NCBI GenBank assembly: GCA_026545225.1
Contig: CM048845.1
Location: 18,693,001 to 18,757,000, forward strand
Origin: Cornus controversa
Taxonomy: Eukaryota; Streptophyta; Magnoliopsida; Cornales; Cornaceae
Direction of reading: 5' to 3'
DNA length: 64,000 bases
The stretch's first letter is position 1. Every line of letters begins with the position of its first letter. Positions 50,701-63,184 of the stretch are shown piece by piece. The notes beneath the pieces were generated by a model. That model saw nothing but the letters and a program-made list of their open reading frames with translations, searched no databases and had not been told where the DNA came from. The translations under genes and the position numbers were made by a program.

Positions 50701-53412
50701 GAAATGGCTATGCAAAATCAAATGGGGCCATTCAATTTCCATTAGACATCCAAACATTCCCTATGTTTGCTTTAGAAATATCAAAGAAGAAACACAGAAG
50801 AAACAATAAATTTTGAGGAAAAAGATTGAATTAAACACAGAAGAAACAAAGTAATCAATGTCAAAAAATTAAAAGAAATAAGAATAAACACCAAGCAATT
50901 CTTACTTTTTTAACTGTACCATATAAAAAAGGACCCATTTATGAATTTTGCAACCTACAAAGAGCAGATATTAGCAGGAGTTGACCAACCTTACCAAATC
51001 TCATCGTCAGAACTTCCTGCAGTTTCTAGCAACTAATCAAATCAAAGTATCAATAGAACATTCAGAAACACAAACTCTTCGTAATTTGTCAAAATTCAAA
51101 GTTTTAAGCATCTTTGCACGATCCCCCCAGACATCTATGGGGTAGGAATGTAAGTATAGAACTTTACCCAGGGTTGGACTGAAAAAGAAGGATAACAGTT
51201 TTCCACTACACATCATAAGTTAAAATTCTTAAGTGAAGGGGACAAAATAAAGGTAGTTGAAAGGTGCCAAAAAGACTAGATGAGGCCAAGAAGGATGGTT
51301 GAAGCTATCAGAAAAAGATACGATTACTGATAATTTAACAATGAATATAGCCCCAGAAAGCCTAGGTAAAGTTGGTAAAAAAAAAAATGGAATCACACCA
51401 TGTAACTAGGATCAAGGCTTTGCCTAGTTCAATAGTGTCAAAAAATGTTAAAAGAACCTCTGTGCCACTGCAGACAAACCAAAGAACTATGACGACAGAA
51501 AATGAAAATAAAATATGTTAAGTTCATGAGAACACAATAGATGTTCTTTGAATATTTCATCAGTCAAGTTGTATAAATAAGCATTGGCATCAGATGCCTT
51601 AATTCTTTATGTAAAGGCCATAATCCAAATTCCTAAGAATCTTTAAATGGTAATGCAGAAGAGAACAAAAAAGATTGAAACCATAGCAACACATAATATG
51701 AAACCTTAATCAACACCAAAATTAATAATTTATCACATTATTTAAAATGAAAATTAGTTCACTTCTAGAAATGTTCTACATTCAACATACCAGCACTATA
51801 AAATTTATGGCTTACATTTTCAATGAGCTCCATCGCCAGGTCTTTCGCTGATTCACCATCAGGATAATATACTGAACCAATCAAATTGCTGAATTTGTCA
51901 ACACCCTCCAGAACAATACGGACCTGTAAGGTGGATCATAAACTTAGATCACTGGAAAGTGGAAATACAATGCAATCGCAATGCAATAGGTAGCAGACGT
52001 TCACTCACATCTCTATTCAATACACGAATCTCAGTAAAATGTTTGGCCTCCCTTCCAAATGGATCTGGGGCAACTTCTATTGAGGATGGCGACGAGGCTG
52101 CAAGTCTCTGTGCTGATGTTAAGGGTGCCCGAGGTTCAGCGGAAGCTTCTCCATTTGGTTCATCAGATGTCAATTCAGGTTCAACAACAATATCTGTTGC
52201 ACCCCTTCTTCCCATTGATGGTGCCTGGTTCAAACATGAGAATGATGAATATTTGGTAGCCAAGCAGGTTCTAGTAACTAGAAATGAAGATTAAGTTTCA
52301 ATTCTGTACCTGGATTCCGGCCACGAACACTTGGACAAATTGAAATTGTGGAAACAAATAGACACGAAGCGTGCTTCCATCACGAACCTGCTCCACAATA
52401 GCTTCCATGGGGGTACCCTTGTTTGAAGCTAAGAGGCCCATTGCATCCAAGTTACTAGCATCCCCAACAGAAGAGGGCGGCAACTTCCTGATGGCTGCCT
52501 CAGAAGCACCCGGTGTCTGCAACCACCAGTTCAAAAGAAAAACAGAGAGAAAGAGAGAGAGTTAGATGATATTATTCAATGCATATTCCAATAGTTTAAT
52601 TCCAACTGATTTTAGGAACTACAATAATAGGAACTAGGGGGCATTTGGTACAATTTTGAAAGATGAGGAGGTTTTTGACTCAAAATAGTTCAGGGGATTT
52701 GTTGCAAAAGACTGATAGTTCAGGGGTTTTTTGCAAGTTTTCCTAATCAGTCAAGACAGAAATCACATATGAAAAAGAAGAAAATCATGAAAATTTTGGG
52801 TGTGTTTTGTTCAATTCTTAAATACTTTCTCAATCCTTGAAGAAAAATAAAACAGAAATTAAGGTTAAAAATCCATTTGGTTCATTGATTTCCAAATATA
52901 TTTTCACAAATGTGAGTAAAAAAGAATCTCTTCTAGATATATCATACTGATATATCCTATTTTTGGTTTATGTTTTCTGGTCAAGATTGCAAGATGATCG
53001 GAGACATCATATTGTCAAGCATTTTCTTTTTCATTCTGAAATTAAACCAAATTTGTCCTTCATAAGCATTTCTTCAGTTTCAGTTTTAATTGTATAGGTC
53101 CTTTGTGGACTAATTCTGAGACTGTTGGATTGCTGTAAATCCAAAAGGGACCACATTAATATCACTGGCTGTCCTTGCACTGAGCTCTATGTTCTTACAT
53201 TTTTTTTCCTCTCTTTTGTTGTTTTTTTTTTTTCCATTTTACTTTCGTCCCCTTTTTATATTCTTTCCAGCATAAAAACAAACTGGAAAACAATGAAATT
53301 GAATACGAAAGAAAAACCTTTCACATCTATAAAAAAAACTAATGACATGGTCAACATGATTAAAGTACAAATTATATAATCACTAGAAGGCCATGTGCTG
53401 AGTGAGGGAAGG

Positions 53413-53479
<67 letters not shown>

Positions 53480-56090
53480 AACCATTCATATCATACCTGT
53501 TGTAAGGTTAAAGCATTGATATCATAATCCTATCCGGTTTGAGTTCTTCAATAGATGTACAAACTTATTTTCTGTCACTAATGCATTCAGTGTGTGATTT
53601 TTCATATCCAGTAAGAATTAATAGGATTGCTTCCTTTGGGACTTGATTTGATTTCTTACTTTAAAGAAATTATATTTTCCAACTTCTGGCAAGAAACTCA
53701 CACACCCACTTTTGTCCCTATGGGACTTGAACCATCGACCTTCCACTTTAGAAGGTAGAGACTCCACTAGGCTACAGTCTTGTTTAATAATTTAGATTTT
53801 AGCTTGCCTCTTACTTAATTTCAATTATTACAGCTCTTAATGATCTGCTCTCTCTCTCTCTCACACACACACACACCAAAAGAAAAATGTTAACTAAAGC
53901 AATTACTAATTAGAAACTTAATTAAACACCAAGTTTTGTGATTTCCTTTTACCTAAAGTTGACTTATCGTGCAACTGATAATCCAAGCCACCAATCAACC
54001 AAATTGCTGATAATAAAACTAGATCATTACAATTTTTCTTGCCTCTAAAAAAACCACTCATTGTTGGGTTTTTATTAAAAAAAGGATATCAACTTCTAAA
54101 CTCTTACTTATTGGCGATATGCCCTTATTAAAAATATATATAGAAGGACGGGACTCTTGAAAAAAACTATCGTGCAAGTTCAAGATGTATTGCTTTTGGT
54201 TGGGTAAAAGGAAATAACTTCTTAACCCATTACATTTATTTAATCTTTCTCTTACCTTTTTACTTGTCAAAAAACAAAAACAAAAACAAAAACTGTTACT
54301 TTTCTCTCAATATATGTTGTTTCCCATGCACCTGCTACAGATGACGTAAACCATATTTTAGTAATTTTATCAAGGAAAAAGAAATCATCACCTAGAGCCA
54401 ACTTACGGAGGCCACTCATCTAGATGTTGCCTAGATGCCAAATCCACAACATCAATCACAGCAATTAAAATATCTCACAAGGCCCAACAGAATGCTTTTA
54501 GCCTGTGGGAAAAAAGAGAGAAATGCCCCCTCAATTCTCAATATATTAGAGGACTGCCAAATGCCCCCTAAATTTTCAATATATGAGAGGACAGCTTCTG
54601 CAGCAGGAGCTCTTGCTCCTGTTAATGTATCCCTCTTCTTCCAGAAAAGGTCATCACCATCCATGTCTTAGGCATAAAAACAAGTATATGTACTGATTGT
54701 CAGCCAAATTGCCATTATGAATAAACAATAAATAAAGAGCAAGAGCAAAATTTTACCCTGCTCCAACGTCCTAGACCATTTTGCTTGGCCTGCTCTTCAA
54801 GACGTAGTAGTTCTGCTAAGAAAGGACTAGCTTCTCCTTTCTGTTGACCCTGCTCCCTAACCTGCAGCCATCAGATTCAGCATATGCCTATATATAGAAA
54901 CCAAAGCGAATATTAACATATTTAAGCTTAGAAACAAAGGGATGTAACCTTTGCCCAGCCTTCAGCAACAACCAACATTGCGACATTCTTGTCACCAAGG
55001 AAAACTGAGCCAAATTCTCGACCTATGCTAGGAACAGTGTAATCCACTCTGAAAGTTACCTCCTATTAAGACGGGATAAAAAAAGAGGGGAGTGAGATGT
55101 AATAATTGTATCTCATCCATTTTTTTTAATAAAAAATGAGGAATGATAGATTGCAATGACAGCTGAAGTATTCAAATAATGACAACCTTTCCTATGCAAA
55201 GCTTCCGTAAATACTCTCTGCTTTCCCACGCAAATGGCTCATCAACACCACCTCTACGAGCCTACAAATGGAAAGGGGGAGTGGGGGAGAATATTCAGAC
55301 ATAAAGGACAACTCCAGTATCAGACAAAAGTCTAATCTAGAAATCATGCAATGTAATTGAATTAGTCAATCAAAATTCAAAATAATTATTGGATCTGAGA
55401 ACAAAAACAAAATTGCTCACAACTCATATAAACAATTGGCACAATTCAGTGTCGGAATTTTCCTCTGTTAGGCAGAATTGATAACTTTTTTGAAACAATA
55501 GACAGATTCATTTATTCACATGACCTCTTTTTGGAATGACCAAATTCAAATGAACTTTAAATTGATGTATCTATCATGCAATCATCCCGATTCCTTTAAT
55601 GTTCAAAACATTTGATTCTTGATCTACAGAAACTAGTTGAGATTGAGACCTTGTGAAGCCAAAAATATAATGTGTAAGATTGGAAACTAAACAAAAACAA
55701 AATATTAAAAAACTGCAAAAAGTAACAGGCTAATATACGGGTAATAAATACACTGAAAACAGGTAATTCCACAACATGGCTCAAGGAACATAATGGTTAA
55801 TAGTTAATGCACCTGACTCATACAAAATTCAAATACCAATTCACATGAGCAATTTTTCCTAACACTTTCATGAACAAGTCCCTAATTCAGAGAGAACGTC
55901 AGAGCAACACAGAATAAAAAATTCCATGAATAGAATTTACCAGTCTGGGAGCAACAAGGGATGACAGAGTGATGGTCTTCTCAGGGGGGAGCTCAGCCTT
56001 GGTGCTCCCCATTATTACCAAAGCATCACCTGAAGTAACGGCTTTGACTTTTCCTCTCAGCCATCCTGTGGCTCCAGCTGCTGATGCCAT
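44722..56090 (-). CDS. TSN1: Tudor-SN protein (Tudor staphylococcal nuclease)
   Basis: Sixteen coding exons: 56090-55941, 55261-55187, 55062-54949, 54861-54757, 52516-52310, 52224-52009, 51923-51816, 50291-50121, 50024-49827, 49746-49381, 49295-49065, 48985-48797, 48711-48634, 48540-48346, 46264-45887, 44910-44722. All junctions are GT-AG and every exon length is a multiple of three, giving 989 residues, close to Arabidopsis TSN1 and TSN2. Four SN-like domains lie at about 10-148, 188-335, 383-535 and 588-705. A Tudor domain lies at about 755-880 (GDIVLAQFSADNSWNRAM; FYIDYGN at 820-826), followed by a partial fifth SN domain and a Lys-rich tail. The protein is a cytoplasmic RNA-binding scaffold of stress granules and processing bodies that affects mRNA stability under stress. 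The ATG precedes MASAAGATGWLRGKV, just upstream of SN1. The symbol is by family; which paralogue it is cannot be told. Confidence 0.96.
46505..46858. mobile_element. Hairpin (foldback) element in TSN intron 14
   Basis: A 354-bp near-perfect palindrome. AGGGTTTTATTTTTGGTAGT at the left pairs with ACTACCAAAATATAACCCT at the right. Pairing continues through GTTCTACTTGATGC and GACATTGAGAAAACACTT to a centre near 46665 (GCATCAATTTTGATGC). It has no coding capacity. Confidence 0.85.
46880..47290. mobile_element. Inside-out relative of the intron 14 hairpin element
   Basis: Contains the inner half (GGATGGGAGAGA...GTCAAAAGCCACATATATAC, 46915-47055), then unrelated sequence. An opposite-facing half follows (GATGCTTTATATATATGTGG, GACATTGAGAGAACACTT, 47140-47275). 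The arms point away from each other compared with the neighbour at 46505-46858. Confidence 0.7.
47291..48345. other. Rest of TSN intron 14
   Basis: No exon, RNA gene or clear element is recognised. TGTGACACCC near 47535 may be an LTR edge but nothing supports it further. Confidence 0.4.
53414..53476. repeat. (CT)n microsatellite in TSN intron 4
   Basis: About 31 uninterrupted CT dinucleotides, inside the 2.2-kb intron between the fourth and fifth coding exons. Confidence 0.95.
53690..53786 (-). mobile_element. tRNA-derived SINE head in TSN intron 4
   Basis: On the minus strand, an A box TAGCCTAGTGG (53774-53764) and a B box GGTTCAAGTCC (53733-53723) stand at tRNA-like spacing. They are followed by CATAGGGAC and a GTGGGTGTGTGAG stretch where a tRNA would have its acceptor stem. 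The segment is in the same orientation as TSN. Confidence 0.6.
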
Positions 56091-57658
56091 CTCAACAGCT
56101 AAAGACCTGCAAGAAAAATAATTCACATAAGGATCCTCCACCTCAACATCAAAAAATTGTTTCAGCTGGCTGTGATTGTTATATTCATTCGCATAAATTA
56201 ATACATTAGCAGAAAAGGAGGCCTAAACACATGTTCATTTTATGACCCGTTTAAAAGTTTTTTAATGCTCATATTTAGACCATTCTTGCTCATCTTCTTC
56301 AATTAGTATCCCTATACACCATTCAATGACGAATTTTCATCTTCATAAAACTCATCGCAAGCACCCCGACCGCAATTAAAAACATAAAGTACAAACCTTT
56401 TTGATAAGGAAAAAGGCTCTCGCCATGAGCTCCTCCTTGCATTCATTGGATGGAGAAACTGTCAATCCAAGAATCTCAATCCAAAGGCTGCAGGGGAAGC
56501 TCACACTGACAGCACCCCCTTGACAGCCTCTCTCTTTTGTTGATCCAGAACCGTTTCTCAATCCAAGTATCTCAACCAAAGTGCTGCAAGGGGAAGTCAG
56601 GGTGGGAGCACCCTCTCGACAGCCTCACTCTTTCAAAAATCCAAAACTTTTACAAAAACAGGTCACCATGACATATACGTGACACACTTTCACAGATAAT
56701 TAAGAAACTCAATTAAAATTACCAATGACTCGAGAAAGAATCAGCTCTTTCTGCTAATATGTTACAGATACAACTAACAGGCAACAAAATAAAAGTAACT
56801 ATACTTTAGAAAACGGCTACCACAACATTAAACCATAATCATAAATTGTTAACAAGAACTTGCTCATAGAGAATCTTCAGATCCATAAATTAGAATAGTA
56901 CAAAAACAATCAAAACTTTGAAAAAGAAGATATCTTACAAATCATCCTATCAAAAGACCGTTAAACTTGATCAGAACAGACAAATACACACACACCAAAC
57001 CGCTTCAATTTATACAATCAATAAAACTCATAACGACATACATGCATAAACACATCGATGCACAAAAATGTATGACGCGAGAGCAGATTGAACAGCATGC
57101 AGATCTGCAACTGCAAACAAGACTCGCATAGCACTAACATTACAGTACAAACAAACTAATCAGAGAATCCGACTAAAGGAGCTGAATTCAATATATACAG
57201 ATACATGCATTGATGTATATACTCACAAATACATATACATACAGCGAGAGATCTTGATAAACATATCACAAAATCTCAACGAAGGAGCTAAATTCATTTC
57301 ATTCAGATACATGCATTCATGTATATACACGTACATAGATATGGAGTGAGAGATCTGAGAGTAATACCTTGATAATCAGTGCAAAAAGTCTCTACCTTGA
57401 CACCGATCGGAGCCGGAGGAGAGAGAAAACCAAATCAAATCGATCCGATCAAGATTTGAGAATTAAATTAGCAAAACTGAACAACAACAACAACACAGAA
57501 CAATATAGGATTAGACTTGTGATTGTTATATATATGCATATACATATACATATACATATAAGGAGAGGGAGAAGGAGAAGAATACCGAGGAAGAGTCCTT
57601 TCCGTGAAGGGGTCGGACGGCGGATCCGAGAGTAAATAGTCGAAAATCTCTATATATA
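55941..57658 (-). promoter_or_regulatory. TSN 5' region: inferred leader exon, 5' UTR intron and TATA box
   Basis: Coding exon 1 extends upstream of its ATG to an acceptor (CTTGCAG) at 56107, so the 5' UTR is spliced. A candidate leader exon is about 57625-57586, with donor TCG/GTATTC. A TATA-like TATATATA lies at 57658-57651. The intron of about 1.48 kb holds two similar blocks of about 70 bp (56464-56532 and 56559-56631: CAATCCAAG, GCTGCA, GGGGAAG, GACAGCCTC). The leader exon is inference; no transcript was seen. Confidence 0.5.
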
Positions 57659-57659
57659 G

Positions 57660-60654
57660 ATAGGTACAAATATAACTATATATATGTCAATGAGGAAAAT
57701 TGATGAGGTGAAAGGACGAAAATACCCTTTATTTTGTGGGGGAATTACGTGAAATTACCTGAAACGTTGTATCTATGTCCAGTTCTCAAATCTATCGAAA
57801 ATTTACTGCTTCAACTGAGTGTCAGTGGACCGATAAGAACAGGTTAAGTAGCCGACTTTATGACGACAATATTATGATGACTAAGCTGAAAGAGCCAATA
57901 AGAGCTAGCCAAACAGCTCTTTGTTTAAATCTTTGCCACGTCAACACTGTGAATTCCAGCACAGTTACCATTGGATGGTGTGATTTTTACTGTTTTTTGT
58001 GCATTCCTCATCATATTTACTTTAAATAACCACTGTAATAATGAAATTTCATTAATTTTTTTAATCAAATTAAGTGGGGAAATTGTACCATTTTAAGTGG
58101 TGAAATTAAGGTACAAAATGTGGTTGTTTTTAATAAGTGAGTAATGCGAGGCTTTGTATGTGATTAAATTTGTACCGCGGGAGAGAATTTAAGCATGTGC
58201 GTTATAAGTGAAATATTCTGTTTGGTAGAGTTTTTCTTTCGGTTTTTACGTAGAAGAAAAATAAAAGAAGAAGGTAAATGAGAAAATTGGTATTCATAAG
58301 CTTTCTTTAAACATTTTTTTTTTTAACTCCAAATCTTTTCAGCCTTATCAATCCAAACATTCTTCAAAATAATTTTTAAACTTGAAAAATCGAAAGTCTC
58401 TTTTCAAAAGTCATTTCAGCCCGTATAAACATGAGCATCAGTAATTGGTGAAATTTTAATTAAAGATAGAAATAAAACACATACAAAGTCATTTATATAA
58501 ATTAGAATCAAATATATATTTTAATGTCATGGTTTATGTATGGATCCGAAGTTAAGTGAGATCCTATATAGTAATTTATATTTGACTCATCTAATATACG
58601 AAACACAAATACAAATTTTTTCTATAAGATAAATACAATTTTTTTTTTTTGTCCCACGAATAACTCACATTTCCAATACAAATAGGCTATTTTACTCCCT
58701 ATAAAATGAACTCAATTAAATCTATAAATCGAATTCAATTTCTTATCACCAAAGCAGAGAGCCTAGAGGTATCATCTTTCATTTCAAAGGAAAAATGTTC
58801 AATTCTCATCAAGAGCATGGTGAGAGTTTTCTCTCATATATATATATATATATAAATTTCTAAAAAAATATATTATATTCATATGATTCAAATTCAAGAC
58901 AGGTCTTTTAAAGGTATACATCTGACCCATTTTAAAATCTAAATTTAATACTATAGTCCAAATCTGGTGGAATGGATTTGGGATACAATTGGATTGGATT
59001 CGAGACAAAACTATACATGTTTGAGCACGATGAATAGTTGATTTCTATGTTTGAGCACGATAAATAGTTGATTTCTATATGGGGGGAATCTAAGAAACAT
59101 GGATACTTCTAAAAGAATAATGTACATGTATCAAATGTGTATGAAATATCGGTATTTCTCGAATACTCGTTGATACGTGTCCAATACTTCTTAAACGTAT
59201 TCATATTTTTAAAATATATTTTTTTATTTCTAACACATATTCGATACTTTTCAGAAACTTTAATAATGTATTCGATGGTTTCTCATAAACAAAACACATT
59301 TTTTAAAAGTCTTGAACATTAAAATGTAATTTTTTTAACAATAATATTATAGTATAATTGTTAAAAATAAATTTAAAATTTATTTTAAAAAGTAGTGTTG
59401 AGATATATATTATAATTTAGTTTAAAATTTATCCATGCAAATTATACAATATGATTCTTAACTCTTATTTTGTTTGTTTATCATAATATTTTATAAAGAA
59501 ATATTAATAACTCAATTTTTTGTATTTTTTTTTAATGTTAAGTCTATTTTTTTGAGACTTGTAGTATTGTTGTACCTGTATTGTGTCATACATGTGTCCC
59601 ATATTCGTATTTATATTTCCTATGGTGCAATTTTCCAACCTCGTGAGAGCAAAAAAAAAAATTGAGATTTTTTATATCAGTGGATGAAAATCACAAACAT
59701 ATATAGTTTTGATTCATCGTATTTTTAGAAAATGTATATATATTTTAGAGAAGCGACACAAAATACAAAAACAAAATAATTGTATTTGTGAATTATCTCA
59801 AGATCTCTAAGAACATAATATGAAATAGAAAACTATTATACAAGCTAAATTGGGTTATGCGACTCTCTCACATAAGAATACATCTAGAATACACCCATTA
59901 TAAATATACAGGGTGAATCTGGCATCATACATGTACAATACACAAAGTGAGTTCCATCACGAGTGTACAACACGCAAGGTTCAAATCGATTTACCGGGTG
60001 TATTTATACCGGATGTATTGTAAATCTTCTCCTTACATAGGAGTGGTGTGACCTACCACTTACTTTGAGAACCTACCACTCTTATGTGAGAAAATCGGTA
60101 CAAGCCGATTCGGCTTTGAGTAGTATTAGTCCGTGAAACTATTTCAAAAACAAAACTCTTAAGAAAAATGGGAAGCTTTGAGCCTATTTGGCTCAGTTTT
60201 CTGAGAATTGAAAAACATAAAATTGTACAAAAATTTATTTGGTTGATAGTTTCTGAAAACTCAATTAAAAAATACTTATTTTTCAGAGAACTATCTTTCA
60301 TAGTTCTTTGAAAATAATTTTTTGTTTTTTTAATTCTTGGAAAATACTTTTAAGAAACTAAACCAACTAGGCCCTTTGTTGCTTGGGGTCTTTGAAACAT
60401 TAAGCCCCTGATTGGAGAAGCTTTTTTATTCTAAAATTCCTTCCATTTAGAAGGCATTTAAATGCCTTCAATAAAAAGAATTTAAAAGAAAAAAAGTTAT
60501 TTAGTGGATGCATTATTTGAAATTCCTTCAACAATTAACATAGTTTTAACTTGACAAATTTATCTTTAATAATTATACTCAATAAACAAGTTTTACGAAA
60601 TAAAAGCGATAAAAATTGTCTATAAAATTTGGTACTTAAAATAATTATGGGGCC
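57660..60654. other. Intergenic sequence downstream of the window's last gene start
   Basis: No gene is recognised. It holds a 32-bp direct repeat at about 59019-59080 (TGTTTGAGCACGAT...). A weak foldback lies at about 60178-60378 with ends GAGCCTATTTGGCTCAG and CTAAACCAACTAGGCCC. Confidence 0.5.
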
Positions 60655-60975
60655 GTTTGGGGGAGCTTCCTGTGAGATTGAAACGGGCTTCCAAACCCAA
60701 AAAGTCCTTCCAAAAAAATGTTAGTGTTTTGGTGAAATAAGAAAAATAGACTTCTAATGAAAGTCAAAGTTCTAAAAAGTCCGTTCAAAGGAAGTTAGAA
60801 AAAATGTCTTTCTTTCAAAAACAAGTTTTTCCAGCTTTCTCTAAACGGACTTTTTCGAACTTTGACTTTCATTAGAAGTCTTTTTTTCTTATTGCACCAA
60901 ATACTAACATTTTTTTGGAAATGAATCTTTGGGCTTGGAAGCCCATTTTAATCCCTAATGAAGCTCTCCTAAGCA
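60655..60975. mobile_element. Foldback (MITE-like) element
   Basis: The two halves pair over about 150 bp. GAAACGGGCTTCCAAACCCA, GACTTCTAATGAAAGTCAAA and AAAGTCCGTT on the left match TGGGCTTGGAAGCCCATTTT, TTTGACTTTCATTAGAAGTC and AACGGACTTT on the right. It has no coding capacity and an unclear target duplication. Confidence 0.8.
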
Positions 60976-63184
60976 GGCAATAAAACTCTAATGCACTCTG
61001 TTGAGTACAAACAACCCAGGGGCAATTGCCTTTAAATCTTAGAGAGATAGACAAGATTGGATAGCCCCACTCTTGAAACCTAACTAATAACATCACTAAC
61101 CCATTAGGAAATTTGTGAGAAAGTATCATTTTATGGTTAGAATGGCAAGAACATTACAAGAAAATATAGTGGTTTACCTAAATTGTCCATATTTTTATTA
61201 AATATGTTAAAAAGTCTAAATAAATTTGTATTGAATAACTATTGTATTTTCTTAAAAATAAAAGCAATATAAAAATCGAAATAGATAATTTTGTAGGACA
61301 TTTAGAAAGGGAATATAGACTATTATACTATAAAAAGTTATGCATAAATATAGTTGATTTTAGGGGAAAAAAATAAAAGGGCATGATTGTAAATTCAAAT
61401 TTTGGAATCTCACACCATTCCATAACCAAATATTGGTGAAATTTTCTATACATTGTCTTAAAGAACTTTGGAATCTCACAACATTCCCCTGCTTTTACTT
61501 TCCAAATGTAGGTGAAACATAGTTAGGGATCTTCTGCATATGTAGTACCAAAATAGTAAATTTGATGAAACAATATATCAACCACCAAAAGAAAAAGAAA
61601 AGGGAAAAAAGAATCTCCAAGTTCATATATATTAACAACACATGAGCCATCAAAAGAAAAAAGTAAGGGTAAAAAAGAGAATCCCTTGGCATTAGCAAAA
61701 AGAAAGTAAATAATAGAATCAATTAGGAGAAAGAAAATATCATAGAAAAAGATTGCTGCAAATCTTCTGTTTTTTTAAAAGGATAGTAGAAAGAAAGAAG
61801 GAAAGAACAGGAAAGAAATGTTTTTTGTTATGTGAGTGGAAAGAGTAATAAAACAAAAAAGGAAGGATAATCACTCAATTCCTTATACTTCCCTAGGCTG
61901 TGAAAGGATAGTAATTTGGTATTTTCCTTTCCCTCCTCCTTGTAAATCACATATTGAGATAAAGCCCTCTTCCTATCAATTTCTTTCATTCCTATCCCTA
62001 TAATCCAAACTCATTGTAAGAATTCCAGTGTTTTTACACTAGGTAATCAAATTAGTTGAAACCTACTTTCTCCATAAAAATCTGAAGGAAATTCTACTAA
62101 CACGGGCATAAGTCTTACTAACGAGAAAGTATACAATACTCCATTACTCCATATACTAATAATGTGGTATCCCGGACAATGTAACAATTTCACTATTATT
62201 AAAAAAATAAAATGAAAGACTTACATTGTCCGAGAATACCACATAATTGGTACTTCCGGAATAGGTCAAATCTCGCCCGTGTCAACTTTTATCTCGAATC
62301 TTTTTATGTTTCACAAAACGAAAAAGACATGAGCAACAAGATCCGTTCGAGACAACTATTATATTCAATGTTGCATAAGCTGGTAGTGGATAACAGTAAG
62401 GCATAAATGAAGCACTATATGAGGCCCTAATTGCATAAATCCCTTATTAATGTCTTTGTTTTCTAATGGCATAACAGATTTTGAACAGGCTAAATTCATG
62501 CTTCTGGGACCCACACACTAACAAGTTTCCAAAACAAATAAACTATAGGTGGATGTACATAATAACATCTTCTTCCTTGTGACTTTAACCCAAGAATTTG
62601 ATTCCTTTTCCTCTCCTTGATTGTTGCTTCATGAACAAGGGGGAAAAGAAAAACAGAAAATAAGAAACTCAAATTTCAGTGTCCACTGTTTGGGTCCGGA
62701 TTTTCCATTCCGTTCGGAGTTGTAATTTTTTAAAAAGTATTTTAAAAATGGAACGGAATGAATTGAGATTAGATTTTTAGCAACAAATTGACAATTTCGA
62801 TCAAGGACCTTTAAAAATATATGGAATTACCATCTAACATTGAATTTTGGTGTTAGGTCATTCTTTTGAAATCAAATTATTAAAAATGTTAAAAAAAAAA
62901 TTAGTACAATATTTTTGAGATAATAATTTTTTGAATGTCCAATTTAATTGATTACTCCATATAGAATGAAAGGGTCGATTATGCTACAAGAAGATGTTAG
63001 GTACCTCTAGAAAAATCAACAGGATAACATGGTTATCAAATTACTAAAATTTCCTTTTTATCCTTATCCTATAAAATTTTATTTAGATATACATTTAATT
63101 TTAGAAAAATGAGCTTTTAGGTTTGTAGAAAAGGCATGTGATGCCTTTGAGTATCTCTAACTTTGATATCTACAATAATGCTGC
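60976..63184. other. Intergenic sequence
   Basis: No gene is recognised. It contains a short hairpin at 62164-62247 and purine-rich AAAGAAAG runs near 61740-61860. Confidence 0.5.

Noticed and set aside
53690..53786. A true tRNA gene
   Set aside because: A and B boxes are present, but there is no pairing acceptor stem or anticodon arm of the right shape, so it is read as a SINE head.
57775..58029. Plus-strand open frame of 84 codons next to the TSN promoter
   Set aside because: No domain or start context is recognised, and the composition is like the flanking intergenic DNA.
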